Shown in pieces: positions 16,453 to 25,296 of a DNA stretch of 45,969 nucleotides (positions are counted from its first letter, which is position 1; each line of letters starts with the position of its first letter). The DNA is from a virus. The notes beneath the pieces were generated by a model, which did not search any database, was not told where the DNA came from, and saw only the letters and a program-made list of their open reading frames with translations. The DNA is taken from IMG/VR virus record IMGVR_UViG_3300022665_000379, positions 1 through 45,969 of that record; one strand, 5' to 3'. The position numbers and the translations under genes are program-made.

Positions 16453-17352
16453 ATGGCATTCAGAGCAGAACAATTATTGAACGATATCACGACTACACTC
16501 AATGGCGCGATCAATGACAGTGTTACAACAGCCACACTCACAGACGGTTCGGGTTATCCCCTGGATGGAGACTACCGATTGATGCTCAGTAAGATGGAGA
16601 TTGTCAAGGTGACTTCCAGGACGGGCAACGTGGTAACCATGGAACGAGGAGTTGATGGGTCTCCGCCCTTACCTCACGGCAATGGGTGTGAAGTGGTAGC
16701 CGTAATCACACAGGAAGGCATTGATCAATACGTTCGGGACTTCATTGAACCAGCAGCATTCGATCGACCTCCACATCGACTACTTAACAAGACTGGTGTC
16801 ACACTCACGAAGAGTGATTTCACGGAGGTCAACTTCGGAACGAGCTCCTCCATTGACGACCCTGCGGGGGGTATAACCATCGCCATGCAGCCGGGGACGA
16901 ATCCCCAGCAACGGCTATTGCTGAAATCAGCCCCAGCAACTCCATACACCGTGACCGCCCATATGCTGTTGGGCCCCGGCCAAACTAATAGCACAGAGAA
17001 TATCGCTAATCTAGTCTTCCGAGAAACTAGCAGTGGTAAGTTATCTCTATTGGGATTTAGACCCGGAGATAATACATTCGTGTTCTACTTGGATACACCA
17101 ACATCAGTTGGAACTGCCCCCTCCTCGATTAGTATCGATTGCCCACATAGGCATGACGCCTGGTTGAGACTGGAAGCTGATGGAACCAACTTAAAATTCT
17201 CCATATCATACGATGGATTTAATTTCTTCGAAGTCAAATCCGACCTGAATGCTTTCCACTTCGATTCAGCCCCAAATGAGATAGGCTGGGGTGGTGACAA
17301 TCAAGGAGCTGATGGTGAGTCTGTACATCTACTGTCGTGGGCTGAGGAATAA
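16453..17352 (+). CDS. Tail fibre-like paralogue 3
   Basis: A 299-residue protein 3 bases after paralogue 2. The same modules are seen: RAEQLLNDITTTLNGAINDS, GDYRLMLSKMEIVKVTSRTG, ERGVDGSPPLPHGNG, LVFRETSSGKLSLLGFRPGD, LKFSISYDGFNFFEV, and the ending VHLLSWAEE. It differs most in the loops of the C-terminal domain, as expected if the copies diverged to contact different ligands. Confidence 0.72.
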   Translation: MAFRAEQLLNDITTTLNGAINDSVTTATLTDGSGYPLDGDYRLMLSKMEIVKVTSRTGNVVTMERGVDGSPPLPHGNGCEVVAVITQEGIDQYVRDFIEPAAFDRPPHRLLNKTGVTLTKSDFTEVNFGTSSSIDDPAGGITIAMQPGTNPQQRLLLKSAPATPYTVTAHMLLGPGQTNSTENIANLVFRETSSGKLSLLGFRPGDNTFVFYLDTPTSVGTAPSSISIDCPHRHDAWLRLEADGTNLKFSISYDGFNFFEVKSDLNAFHFDSAPNEIGWGGDNQGADGESVHLLSWAEE

Positions 17353-17355
17353 CGA

Positions 17356-18843
17356 ATGGCCTTCACCTCCAAATTAGGTACTGCCGACTCTACACTCCTT
17401 GGCGACTCCATGGTGATGGGTATCCCCTTAACTGGTGATGTTGCCGCTGTGGACGAATTGGTGCTGACGGAGGAAGCTGTTGCGGGGTTCATCGAGGGTC
17501 TGTCCGATGCGTTCGGCAACACAGAGACAGCAGGTACGACCCAGGAGATGGCAGTCTTCTCAGTCGACACCTTGACCCTCACAGATGAAGCCGTCAACCA
17601 GGCAGTTGAGATTGAGGACACACTAGCCCTGACCGAAGTCTTGGGGTTGATTTGGGAATCCAATGATGCTGTAGTTGATACTCTCGCCTTGACAGAGGAG
17701 GCTGTACCCGGCCTGGATAGCTTACTATCCGCCATTGACACACTGGTATTGACGGACTCGGCGGACCCGCCGGCTGAAGCCTTCGATACCATCGTCTTAA
17801 CCGAGTCGGCTGAATTGGCAGATGTGACAGAGGACTTCTTCGACCCCACTGATACTGCTGGTGTGACCCTGGAGTTGGGTGTAGAAGCAATTGACACCCT
17901 GATCCTGGTGGAATCTTTGGTCCGTGGCAGCCTGGTAATGCCCGTCGGTAGCGACGACGAGATGGAGTCGTTCGACGAGATCTACGATCAGGCGGCTGTC
18001 GAGTTTATCCAGATCCCCACTGGTCTCCGGGATGAGGCTGAAGGAGGGGGGCCAACAGTCGGTGATGCTTTCGACATCATTGCTCTGACAGAGTCTACGA
18101 TTGGGTCCTGGGTGTTAGTGACCGGTGGCTTCAGCGAAGCTGCAGTAGACACACTGACGTTGACTGAACGAGCAGATATTGCCATACCTCTGGCAGCCGA
18201 GGATACCCTAACACTCACAGAATCTGCGGTCGGCGATGCCGGTCCAGTAGCTGAGGACACTCTCACGCTCTCAGAATCCGCCGTCGCCTCAGTTGAACAG
18301 ACGACCGGATTGGCAGCGGTCGATACGCTGACTTTATCCGAGAGTATCGGTTACTCGGTAGACCTAGTCGATCTATCGTGCCGGTACAGCCCGTTTGTCG
18401 GAACAAATACGGACCCCAACGCTCCCCCGCCGCCTCCAACCACGTACACTGCTGCGGGAGCAACACCTGGATTCCGGTTGCAGTTCCCTGAGACTGGTGC
18501 TGTCACCGATGAAGTCATAGTGCGAGATCCCAGTTTTGGAAATATAGATCGTCTCCACTTCTCTCGGATAAATCATGAGTCACGGGGAGGCAAGCTGATT
18601 ATCTTTGCAGACCCAATTTGGCCGAAAACCGAAAATCAAATCTTCTCATTCAGCGGCTTGAAACTGGCCAAGGTAGATGAGATTCAAGCTTTCATGCTCG
18701 CCCACTTGGGACTGGAGATTCGTCTAATTGACTTTGAAGACCGTCTATGGATAGGCATCATCAAACAAGTACAGGACCCAAAGGTACAAGACAACAGAGA
18801 ACGTTTCACAATTTCTTTCGAATTCGAGGGGGAGAAGGTGTAA
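17356..18843 (+). CDS. Repeat-rich tail protein
   Basis: A 495-residue protein in two parts. Residues about 30-335 contain some 12 copies of a short acidic motif of the form (V/E/I)DTLxLTESA (VDTLTLTDEAV, EDTLALTEVLG, VDTLALTEEAV, EDTLTLTESAV, EDTLTLSESAV) at varied spacing. Residues about 340-495 form a separate domain after a proline run (DPNAPPPPPTT), with PGFRLQFPETGAVTDEVIVR and RFTISFEFEGEKV. The C-terminal domain may dock on the tail tip while the repeats act as a spacer or beta-solenoid-like arm. Function is inferred from place and architecture only. Confidence 0.7.
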   Translation: MAFTSKLGTADSTLLGDSMVMGIPLTGDVAAVDELVLTEEAVAGFIEGLSDAFGNTETAGTTQEMAVFSVDTLTLTDEAVNQAVEIEDTLALTEVLGLIWESNDAVVDTLALTEEAVPGLDSLLSAIDTLVLTDSADPPAEAFDTIVLTESAELADVTEDFFDPTDTAGVTLELGVEAIDTLILVESLVRGSLVMPVGSDDEMESFDEIYDQAAVEFIQIPTGLRDEAEGGGPTVGDAFDIIALTESTIGSWVLVTGGFSEAAVDTLTLTERADIAIPLAAEDTLTLTESAVGDAGPVAEDTLTLSESAVASVEQTTGLAAVDTLTLSESIGYSVDLVDLSCRYSPFVGTNTDPNAPPPPPTTYTAAGATPGFRLQFPETGAVTDEVIVRDPSFGNIDRLHFSRINHESRGGKLIIFADPIWPKTENQIFSFSGLKLAKVDEIQAFMLAHLGLEIRLIDFEDRLWIGIIKQVQDPKVQDNRERFTISFEFEGEKV

Positions 18844-18844
18844 C

Positions 18845-19255
18845 ATGGCCAACTTCACAATCTCTGCTCCGTTCCCAGGTATCCAGACCATCATCATTCT
18901 AGTTCCACCGCGATTTAGTGACAGCCACGCGCTCGCGGCTGAGGTGAAGATTGAGCGGGCGCAAGATGGAACTCCATATTCCTACGTGAAAACAAGGGCA
19001 GATGCTATAAAACATATCTGGCAGTTCACTGTTAATCGTGCGAATGGCCTGGCTGCCCGTGCATTCTTCCTATCCTATGCATCATCTCGCATGCACATTG
19101 AAGACCATAACGGAGACAAGTGGTCGGGGTTCCTTTTGAACAACCCTGTAGAGTTCAGCACACCAAGTAGAGGAAGAGTACCGGCGAGCCCAACTGACGT
19201 CGCTGCGGAGAAGATGGCGTTCACGTTGGAATTCCAAGGAGTGAAATTAGCATAA
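18845..19255 (+). CDS. Tail protein, distal-tail/baseplate-like
   Basis: A 136-residue protein with GGGGGAGAAGG upstream of its ATG. It is a compact beta-rich protein (TIIILVPPRFSDSHALAAEV, KHIWQFTVNRANGLAARAFF, KWSGFLLNNPVEF, MAFTLEFQGVKLA). It lies between the repeat-rich tail protein and the large tail-tip protein and overlaps the next gene by one base (TAATG). The C-terminal domain of the previous gene ends in a similar strand (FTISFEFEG), so the two may share a fold that makes rings at the tail tip. Confidence 0.6.
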   Translation: MANFTISAPFPGIQTIIILVPPRFSDSHALAAEVKIERAQDGTPYSYVKTRADAIKHIWQFTVNRANGLAARAFFLSYASSRMHIEDHNGDKWSGFLLNNPVEFSTPSRGRVPASPTDVAAEKMAFTLEFQGVKLA

Positions 19256-22104
19256 TGGTAAGAGTAATCTCAGCCGCGAGTCTCGCTAAGCTCAATCAGA
19301 AGTTGGGTACTGAGCCCGCCAACATCATTGAAATTGATTGGGGTCGGGGTCAATGTCTTTCGTATGCTGATCGAGACATCGGGAGCATCCCAGGTAAGAT
19401 TCTAGAGATGGATGAGATCGATCACATCATAGACATCTTCAACTCCAACTCATCTCAGGAAGTCAGCTTCCGTCTGAGTGATACTGATGACATAATCAAA
19501 GACATCTTCAACACACAGGAGATCCATGAGGTTCCTGTACGCATTTTTCAATGGTTCGTAGATCTAGATGTTGATGAGAAATTTCTCATATTTGCGGGAA
19601 AGATCTCCAGTCCTATTCAGTGGAAGGAAGCTGACAGGTCGTTCACCCTTGGTGCCGTCTCTGAGTTGGAAGATAAGGAGTTCGGTTTCTCCGCAGAAGA
19701 GGGACAGTTTGAATTTCTCCCCTCCGATCTTGTGGGTAAACCATGGCCTAGTGTATTCGGACTAGAGTGTGATGTACCCGCGCTACAAGTCAACAAGGCT
19801 GTAACAGGCACCCTCTTGTGTCCCATTGGTATTGTATCCGGTCAGAATAAGCACTTAGCTGTACCTCTCGGTGGTGATGATTGCGGTATGGGCATGTCTG
19901 TCTCTATGATCAGTACACAAATCAGTTTTCTCAATGTTGCCTCATCTGCTTGGGCTACAAAGAATTTGAAGAGGGCTAATGATCTGCTGGACCAGGCGAA
20001 TCAACTGCGTGTGCAATTGGCTAACGTAACGGGAAGTCGGCAAAATCAAATAGCTTGTGCTCAATCCAAGCGACAAAAGACCATAGATGATGCCGAAGAA
20101 GTGGGATTAGGTTGTAATCCCGCGCGCATACTTGGTGGTGAGGACTTCCCAGTGAATATACCTCTCCAACTTGAGGTCAATGGTGGAGTTATTACGGGTG
20201 AATTCAACGATCCTGAGAATGAGGACAGCTTCTTTATCAGTTCTAGAAGGCACCTGGAGAACGAGACTAAAGCAAATAACACAGAGGAACAAATTCAGGA
20301 TGCCAGGTGCATACAACCAACACCCGCACAATTCTTTGACTTCCACATGGAAGTTCCACCTGGCACAGGAGACTTCTCCCAAGTCGCATCAAGGCAGGTA
20401 GACAGGATCTCGATATTTGATGATACGGGTAAAGTAATAGTTGGTAGCAAACTAGTCCGAGTACCTGATACTGTCCAGCGCAAGGGGTTCATCATTTGCA
20501 ACCTTCCAGCCTCATCGTCACCCCCATCCACAAATGTTCTGCAACACTTTTGGGCCGACGCTGGCTCTCGTGTGACACGGTTTGGGGATGAGCCTATCAC
20601 ATTCATCGTATCGATCACACCAGGCACCGTGCTCGCTGTGAAAGCATTCAAGAACTTCAACGGAGAGAAGCGTCTTGTTAGTGTCCCAGATGATCTGTGG
20701 AGCGAAGAAATAAGAGACTATGGAACTGTGGTTGCTACGCAAATCACGACGTCTAAACCACTGAGCACAATCGAGGATGAAGGATGGGAAGACCGAATCT
20801 ATGTAACGTTTGAGTCTACGATCGGACCAAACCCTGTAGACATTATCGAATACATCATCGAAAATTACACAGACTTAACGTTTGATACAGTTTCGTTTGA
20901 TGAGGTAAAAGCATCCTTGGACAACAGTGGGGATGTCTTGGGTAATGGGATGGCTGTGCTAGAACGAATCAACACAGTTGAGCTGCTCCGAGAAATGGCT
21001 TTCCTAAACAGATGTGCTATCTGGATAACCAATGGTGTCTTCCGGATGAAGTACCTTCCGCTTGAACCAGCTAGTGATCTTACGATAACTACCTCTGACT
21101 TTAGGTTCAAGTCGATTGTAGTAAGTACTGTGGACACAGAAGAACTCGTCACAAAGATGGTTGTTGAGTGGCGGCTTTGCGAATCTGAAGAAGAACCCCA
21201 GAAGATAAATCTGCGGAACAATGTAAGCAAATATGGCACGAAGGAAGAGACCTTCAACTGGTTCACACATAACCAGCCTGATATCATATACAAAGCTGCG
21301 ACCTTCTGGCTGATCCGATTGAGTAATTCATGGAAGCGAATCGAATTTGATGGATTCATGCACCTGCTTCAGTTAGAGACGTTCGATACCGTTACACTTG
21401 ACTTGCCAGACTACGTGGCTACAGGGCCGGTAAAGGCAATTGTAGAAGAAGCTCGATACGATTCCCTGACTCAATCCGTCAAGGTGAGATGCTTGGTGCC
21501 GGTACGACAAGGCGAGATGACTGAGTATCCTTTGTTCTGGCCAGCCCTCAAAGGTGGTGTACCTTATCCCATTCCCGGGGATGAGGATGATGCCGGCGGG
21601 AGTGGCATCGGGGAAGGCGCGACGGGAGTTCTACCCATCGGCGATACATCGGGTCTACTTGCTGGCAAGACGATATTCATCGGGGGTCCTAACGTGGTGT
21701 TTGGGCCACAATCCGATCGTGGTGATAGGTTCCCAGCAGACGTAGGCTTTGTTCCTCAACTACTTGTCTTTAATGTTGCCTTTGCAAATGTAGATGGTAC
21801 ACCCAATCCAAATCCGGCCTTGGGTTTGAATACTGTCGATGCCTTCCCAACACTGGAACGGCCAGACGTAGGGTTCTCCACAACGCAAGAAATTGACATT
21901 CGTACAACCAAGATCATTGACTCAGATTTCAATAACAACTTCACAACGCTAGATTCAATCTTTCACAGGATATTCAATGGACGCTTAGAAATTAAGACAG
22001 GTGCTGCGTACAACAATTTAACAAACACACCAGCACCAGCTGACTGGAAATATGATGCTGAAGACGACGAATGGGGAGCCGGGACTGCGTTCCTGGAAGA
22101 TTAG
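19255..22104 (+). CDS. Large tail-tip / baseplate hub protein
   Basis: A 949-residue protein. The N-terminus (NIIEIDWGRGQCLSYADRDI, SFRLSDTDDIIKDIFN, VRIFQWFVDLDVDEKFLIFAGKISSPIQW) resembles hub proteins that describe a beta-barrel contact with the tail tube. A helical segment (about 235-290) and a secretion-like PPG-rich domain (about 350-450) follow. A hub-like region (about 540-760) contains ELLREMAFLNRCAIWITNGVFRMKYL and TVTLDLPDYVATGPVKAIVEE, recalling gp27/gp44-type tail hubs. The Gly/Asp-rich linker near 770-800 and a C-terminal tail end the protein. It likely organises the tail tip and host contact. Confidence 0.7.
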   Translation: MVRVISAASLAKLNQKLGTEPANIIEIDWGRGQCLSYADRDIGSIPGKILEMDEIDHIIDIFNSNSSQEVSFRLSDTDDIIKDIFNTQEIHEVPVRIFQWFVDLDVDEKFLIFAGKISSPIQWKEADRSFTLGAVSELEDKEFGFSAEEGQFEFLPSDLVGKPWPSVFGLECDVPALQVNKAVTGTLLCPIGIVSGQNKHLAVPLGGDDCGMGMSVSMISTQISFLNVASSAWATKNLKRANDLLDQANQLRVQLANVTGSRQNQIACAQSKRQKTIDDAEEVGLGCNPARILGGEDFPVNIPLQLEVNGGVITGEFNDPENEDSFFISSRRHLENETKANNTEEQIQDARCIQPTPAQFFDFHMEVPPGTGDFSQVASRQVDRISIFDDTGKVIVGSKLVRVPDTVQRKGFIICNLPASSSPPSTNVLQHFWADAGSRVTRFGDEPITFIVSITPGTVLAVKAFKNFNGEKRLVSVPDDLWSEEIRDYGTVVATQITTSKPLSTIEDEGWEDRIYVTFESTIGPNPVDIIEYIIENYTDLTFDTVSFDEVKASLDNSGDVLGNGMAVLERINTVELLREMAFLNRCAIWITNGVFRMKYLPLEPASDLTITTSDFRFKSIVVSTVDTEELVTKMVVEWRLCESEEEPQKINLRNNVSKYGTKEETFNWFTHNQPDIIYKAATFWLIRLSNSWKRIEFDGFMHLLQLETFDTVTLDLPDYVATGPVKAIVEEARYDSLTQSVKVRCLVPVRQGEMTEYPLFWPALKGGVPYPIPGDEDDAGGSGIGEGATGVLPIGDTSGLLAGKTIFIGGPNVVFGPQSDRGDRFPADVGFVPQLLVFNVAFANVDGTPNPNPALGLNTVDAFPTLERPDVGFSTTQEIDIRTTKIIDSDFNNNFTTLDSIFHRIFNGRLEIKTGAAYNNLTNTPAPADWKYDAEDDEWGAGTAFLED

Positions 22105-22662
22105 ATGGAATGGTTTGTTCAATTATTCGAGACGTTTTTCTCAGTCTTTCCTCGGCTCATGTTGATCCGAACAACACACAAAGGGATCAAATGGCGCCAT
22201 GGAAACAACGTTAGTTGTTTAGATCCTGGACTGCATTGGTACTGGCCGATTGTGTCCGACATCGATGTGGTAGTTGTAGCCCGACGGCCTCTGAATCTAC
22301 CATCCCAGGTACTCATGACCAAGGACAAACACCCCGTTGCTCTTGGAGGCTTTGTCGTGTTCTGGATCAACGACGTGGTGAAAGCATACGGAGAGCGTAA
22401 CTGGGACGTCGAGCAAACTGTGGGAGAGATTTCCACGGCGGCTATTGTGGAGACGGTGATGCAGAACAATCTGGATGACCTACTTGCGGGGATCGCGTCG
22501 GGCCCTGAGTCGGATCTAATGACTAATCTCACAGAGAGTTGTAAGAAAGCTACTCGACAGTATGGTGTGGCGGTTCAACGCTGTGGGTTGACAGACTTCT
22601 GCACCTGCCAGACATTCAAACTCCTGGGAGATGGAGCGAGTCGTTTCTTACCCGAGGGATAA
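22105..22662 (+). CDS. SPFH / band-7 (stomatin-prohibitin-like) protein
   Basis: A 185-residue protein with its ATG directly after the previous stop. Residues about 15-135 follow the SPFH pattern: GIKWRHGNNVSCLDPGLHWYWP, VVVARRPLNLPSQVLMTKDK, PVALGGFVVFWINDVVKAYG, then a helical VEQTVGEISTAAIVETVM and NNLDDLLAGI. The N-terminus (MEWFVQLFETFFSVFPRLML) is hydrophobic and could insert in one membrane leaflet, as in stomatins. SPFH proteins build oligomeric membrane scaffolds and often hold proteases such as FtsH. No protease gene lies beside it. It sits within the tail module, so it may be a virion or late membrane protein. The domain call is firm; the role is unknown. Confidence 0.8.
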   Translation: MEWFVQLFETFFSVFPRLMLIRTTHKGIKWRHGNNVSCLDPGLHWYWPIVSDIDVVVVARRPLNLPSQVLMTKDKHPVALGGFVVFWINDVVKAYGERNWDVEQTVGEISTAAIVETVMQNNLDDLLAGIASGPESDLMTNLTESCKKATRQYGVAVQRCGLTDFCTCQTFKLLGDGASRFLPEG

Positions 22663-22664
22663 TA

Positions 22665-23924
22665 ATGGCCATAAGTTCTGAACCCTGGCGTCGTGAAGGT
22701 AACAACAGCTGGAATGATCTGGTCCGACGTGTCAACGAAGTTCTAGAAAATCCTCCAGACAATACAGATTGTGATCCAATCGCTCCCTTGCCCGAGATAG
22801 ATGCGGAATGTCATCAATGGACAACACAAGATATCACTGACATGCAGAATGCACTCAAGGAGGCATGTGACACAAACGTATTCACACCGGTGGTGCCCTG
22901 TGACAAGTGGGAGGTGTCGATCATAGATGAGATCGAAGCGGCCATTGTAGTAGGCTTCTGTGATTGTAAAACGCTGGACGAGTGTGTTCCATCTTGTGAT
23001 AATCAAGCCTTCCCCGAGGAGATATTCATAAAGAGTGTTGTGGAAGATAAATGTACGGAGAGTTTTGGATTGAGCTGCTCAGCGGCTGCTAGTGCTAGTA
23101 CTATTCTATTTAGTGAATATCTAGACTTACAAAATGCGTTCGATTTAGTTCATGCTGAATTATGCGTACTCGAAGAGGAAGTAGCAGATCTACAAGAAGA
23201 ACTGGACGCTTTGCAAGAGCAATTAGACGACCTCACTACTCAAAAGAACACTGAATGTATTGCAAATCCAGGAAGTGCTCTCTGTATATCCTTGACAGCA
23301 GCTGTCAGCGCCAAACAAGTTGAAGTGGATGAGAAGCAGACGGAGTTGGATGATAAAACAGCTGAACGAAATGTGAAGAGTGCTGAAGAAGCACTTGAGA
23401 GAACGGCAATGGTTGCTAAAGCTAATGAGACTGTCACCAATGCCAAATCTGCTATACAAGATGTGGGAGAAGAACCCTTCATTGATTTGGTTAGCTTGAA
23501 TGAACCATGGACAAATTTTGAATGTGATGATCCTCTTAGAATGCCTGCGTGTTCTGGACGTGATGCAAGTTTTTGTAAAACTTCTTGGAGTTTACAACGA
23601 CGAGTCTTTCAAAAGATTAGTAAGAGTTTATTCTTCGGTCCCTGTGACGAAAGTCTAGCACCAGGGTTCCCCAAAGATTTTTCCACGGTACTACAGGGAA
23701 CGACGACATTAGATGGTAGTCTTGTAGTGAGGCCATTTGGTGGCTGTGTGAGTGTCAGCGAAACTGCATGTTTTTCAACCAACTGTTCTGGAGGAATTTG
23801 TCCCCCATGTCAAACTGTTGAAAGCATTACGACTGAATACCGTCTCCTTGTATCACGACCCTTCCCCACCAGTCCCTTTGCGTGCAATACTGGGGTGCCT
23901 TGTACCCCTGGTGAGAACCCTTAA
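22665..23924 (+). CDS. Cysteine-rich coiled-coil late protein
   Basis: A 419-residue protein with GAGGGA before its ATG. It holds about 24 cysteines, most outside a central coiled coil (about residues 155-270: VLEEEVADLQEELDALQEQL, KQVEVDEKQTELDDKTAERN). The ends contain clustered C-x-C and C-x-x-C pairs (GFCDCKTLDECVPSC, CSGGICPPC). The layout suggests a disulphide-stabilised trimeric or rod-like extracellular part, for example a tail-tip or fibre component, though metal binding is also possible. It is the last late gene; its stop is 2 bases from the stop of the opposing gene. No family was recognised. Confidence 0.6.
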   Translation: MAISSEPWRREGNNSWNDLVRRVNEVLENPPDNTDCDPIAPLPEIDAECHQWTTQDITDMQNALKEACDTNVFTPVVPCDKWEVSIIDEIEAAIVVGFCDCKTLDECVPSCDNQAFPEEIFIKSVVEDKCTESFGLSCSAAASASTILFSEYLDLQNAFDLVHAELCVLEEEVADLQEELDALQEQLDDLTTQKNTECIANPGSALCISLTAAVSAKQVEVDEKQTELDDKTAERNVKSAEEALERTAMVAKANETVTNAKSAIQDVGEEPFIDLVSLNEPWTNFECDDPLRMPACSGRDASFCKTSWSLQRRVFQKISKSLFFGPCDESLAPGFPKDFSTVLQGTTTLDGSLVVRPFGGCVSVSETACFSTNCSGGICPPCQTVESITTEYRLLVSRPFPTSPFACNTGVPCTPGENP

Positions 23925-23926
23925 AC

Positions 23927-24175
23927 TCAATATTCGCCTCCTCGTAACTCATCTCGTTCCCGGCGCGTGGCTTCGAGATCGAATAGCAAATACTTCATGT
24001 CCAGACGCAACTGGCCCAACGCCTCCTGCACCAAATTCAAGATCCGCCGACGGCGACGGCTACCATCGACAACCTGTTGAAAGGCGATTTCGACCCTTCT
24101 GCGATGTTCATCGGGCAATCGTGAGATGGCGGTCCCCAACTTAGCCACGTCACGAGGAATTTGTTCATCGTTCAT
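23927..24175 (-). CDS. Small basic/acidic helical protein
   Basis: An 82-residue protein, last gene of the leftward arm. It is predicted to be all helix with heavy Arg content (RVEIAFQQVVDGSRRRRRIL, LLFDLEATRRERDELRGGEY). The gene starts directly at the stop of its upstream neighbour and ends 2 bases from the convergent late gene. A nucleic-acid contact is possible from the Arg run. No family was recognised. Confidence 0.5.
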   Translation of the reverse strand: MNDEQIPRDVAKLGTAISRLPDEHRRRVEIAFQQVVDGSRRRRRILNLVQEALGQLRLDMKYLLFDLEATRRERDELRGGEY

Positions 24176-24451
24176 CTAAGGAAATCTCTCCATGAGTGTG
24201 CGGACTTCATCCGGGTCCGGAGTACCACCTAGCTCACTCTCAGTATCATAATGCAACTCCTCATTGGAACACGCCGACTCCAACATGTAGAGTCCATGGG
24301 TAATTAGCTCGGCCTCTCGTTCGGTGAACAGCAGTTTATTGAGTTCTGAGACAAGCTCATCACGATCATAATGGTCGCTGCTCCACGTTTCCTCGTGGTC
24401 CAGTCCCATAGCTCTATATAGCCAGTCAGCAATTGTTTCTGCGAAAGTCAT
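24176..24451 (-). CDS. Hypothetical acidic helical protein
   Basis: A 91-residue acidic protein (MTFAETIADWLYRAMGLDHE, YDRDELVSELNKLLFTEREA, CSNEELHYDTESELG). It overlaps the end of the upstream gene by 26 bases and abuts the downstream gene, as expected in this packed operon. No domain was recognised. Confidence 0.55.
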   Translation of the reverse strand: MTFAETIADWLYRAMGLDHEETWSSDHYDRDELVSELNKLLFTEREAELITHGLYMLESACSNEELHYDTESELGGTPDPDEVRTLMERFP

Positions 24452-24593
24452 AAACCCTTCTCCTCTTCAGTAAACGTCGGAAGCACTTTGGACACCTGTA
24501 GTAAGGCGAACAGTGCGGACAAGGCGGACGACGATTAGAGTTCTCCAGTGAGGCCACGCGCTGTTTCAGTTGATCAAATTCTTTCTGTGTCAT
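24426..24593 (-). CDS. Small zinc-ribbon-like protein
   Basis: A 55-residue protein. The ATG at 24593 overlaps the stop of the micro-protein upstream (ATGA), which decides this start over an in-frame ATG at 24620. A short helix (TQKEFDQLKQRVASLENSN) is followed by two C-x-x-C knuckles (CPHC and CPKC) and a basic tail (FRRLLKRRRVYDFRRNNC). A single zinc site formed by the four cysteines is likely, which points to nucleic-acid or protein binding. Confidence 0.55.
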   Translation of the reverse strand: MTQKEFDQLKQRVASLENSNRRPPCPHCSPYYRCPKCFRRLLKRRRVYDFRRNNC

Positions 24594-24661
24594 AATCGGC
24601 CCACAATTATTGCTATGCATAGGAGTATAAGTAACACTATAAGCATCGTGACATTTGTCAT
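24590..24661 (-). CDS. 23-residue single-TM micro-protein
   Basis: A micro-protein made almost wholly of one membrane helix (MTNVTMLIVLLILLC followed by IAIIVGRL). Its ATG overlaps the stop of the exonuclease upstream and its stop overlaps the ATG of the zinc-ribbon gene, an ATGA join at both ends. Such coupling on both sides argues for real translation. Its function is unknown; small membrane peptides in phages can act on host membrane proteins. Confidence 0.55.
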   Translation of the reverse strand: MTNVTMLIVLLILLCIAIIVGRL

Positions 24662-25296
24662 GCTACATTCTCCGCGACACCCACCTGCGTCCAACGCTGG
24701 ATTAACTCAGCGACATCACGCGCATCGGCCAGGGCTGTGTGAGACACCCGTCCCTCCATCCCGGCCCTCTTCATGCAAGTCTTGGTGTCAGGAAGCACTG
24801 TGCCATCCACTTCGGGAGTCCAGTAGAGATTGCTCGGATCAATGAACCGGTGTCTGTGTGGTGCGAGCGTCCCAGGCAGTGCCTGCAATTTCGGAAGATC
24901 GAATACACCGAAGTTCTTACCCGCGAAAACGAACTTATCGTCTTCGAAACAATGCTTCCACTGCAGCATCCATTCATTCAGATACGAAATTGCGTGTGTG
25001 TAACGGACGTAAATACCCGGGTACTTAATCTCCTCCCTGCTAAAGTCCAGAACATCCACCCCCTTGGCCATGCGAACGCTGGCAATGGCGTACAGAATCT
25101 CCGCATTCATCGCAGCCGCATAGGGCTCCACGTAGTGGAATGACTCTCGCCAGACGTAGAATTCCAACACTGCGGGCACACACTTTGGGTAGTCGACGGA
25201 AGTCGTATCGAACATAGCCGCTCCTATCTGTATGATCGGTGCATCTACATCCAGACCAAGAGTTTCAGTGTCGATACTAATAGCAAAATTACTCAT
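24658..25296 (-). CDS. DEDDh 3'-5' exonuclease, Rv2179c-like
   Basis: A 212-residue protein. Motif I is ISIDTETLG (Asp and Glu metal ligands) followed by APIIQIGAAMFD, as in the Rv2179c-like exoribonuclease family. Motif II lies in FAGKNFGVFDLPKL, and motif III in SHTALADARDVAEL (catalytic His and Asp). An inserted FYVWRESFHYVEPYAAAMN segment matches the family. It should trim single-stranded RNA or DNA from the 3' end. It is overlapped at its stop by a 23-residue micro-protein. It could serve RNA processing or nucleotide recycling. Confidence 0.82.
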   Translation of the reverse strand: MSNFAISIDTETLGLDVDAPIIQIGAAMFDTTSVDYPKCVPAVLEFYVWRESFHYVEPYAAAMNAEILYAIASVRMAKGVDVLDFSREEIKYPGIYVRYTHAISYLNEWMLQWKHCFEDDKFVFAGKNFGVFDLPKLQALPGTLAPHRHRFIDPSNLYWTPEVDGTVLPDTKTCMKRAGMEGRVSHTALADARDVAELIQRWTQVGVAENVA

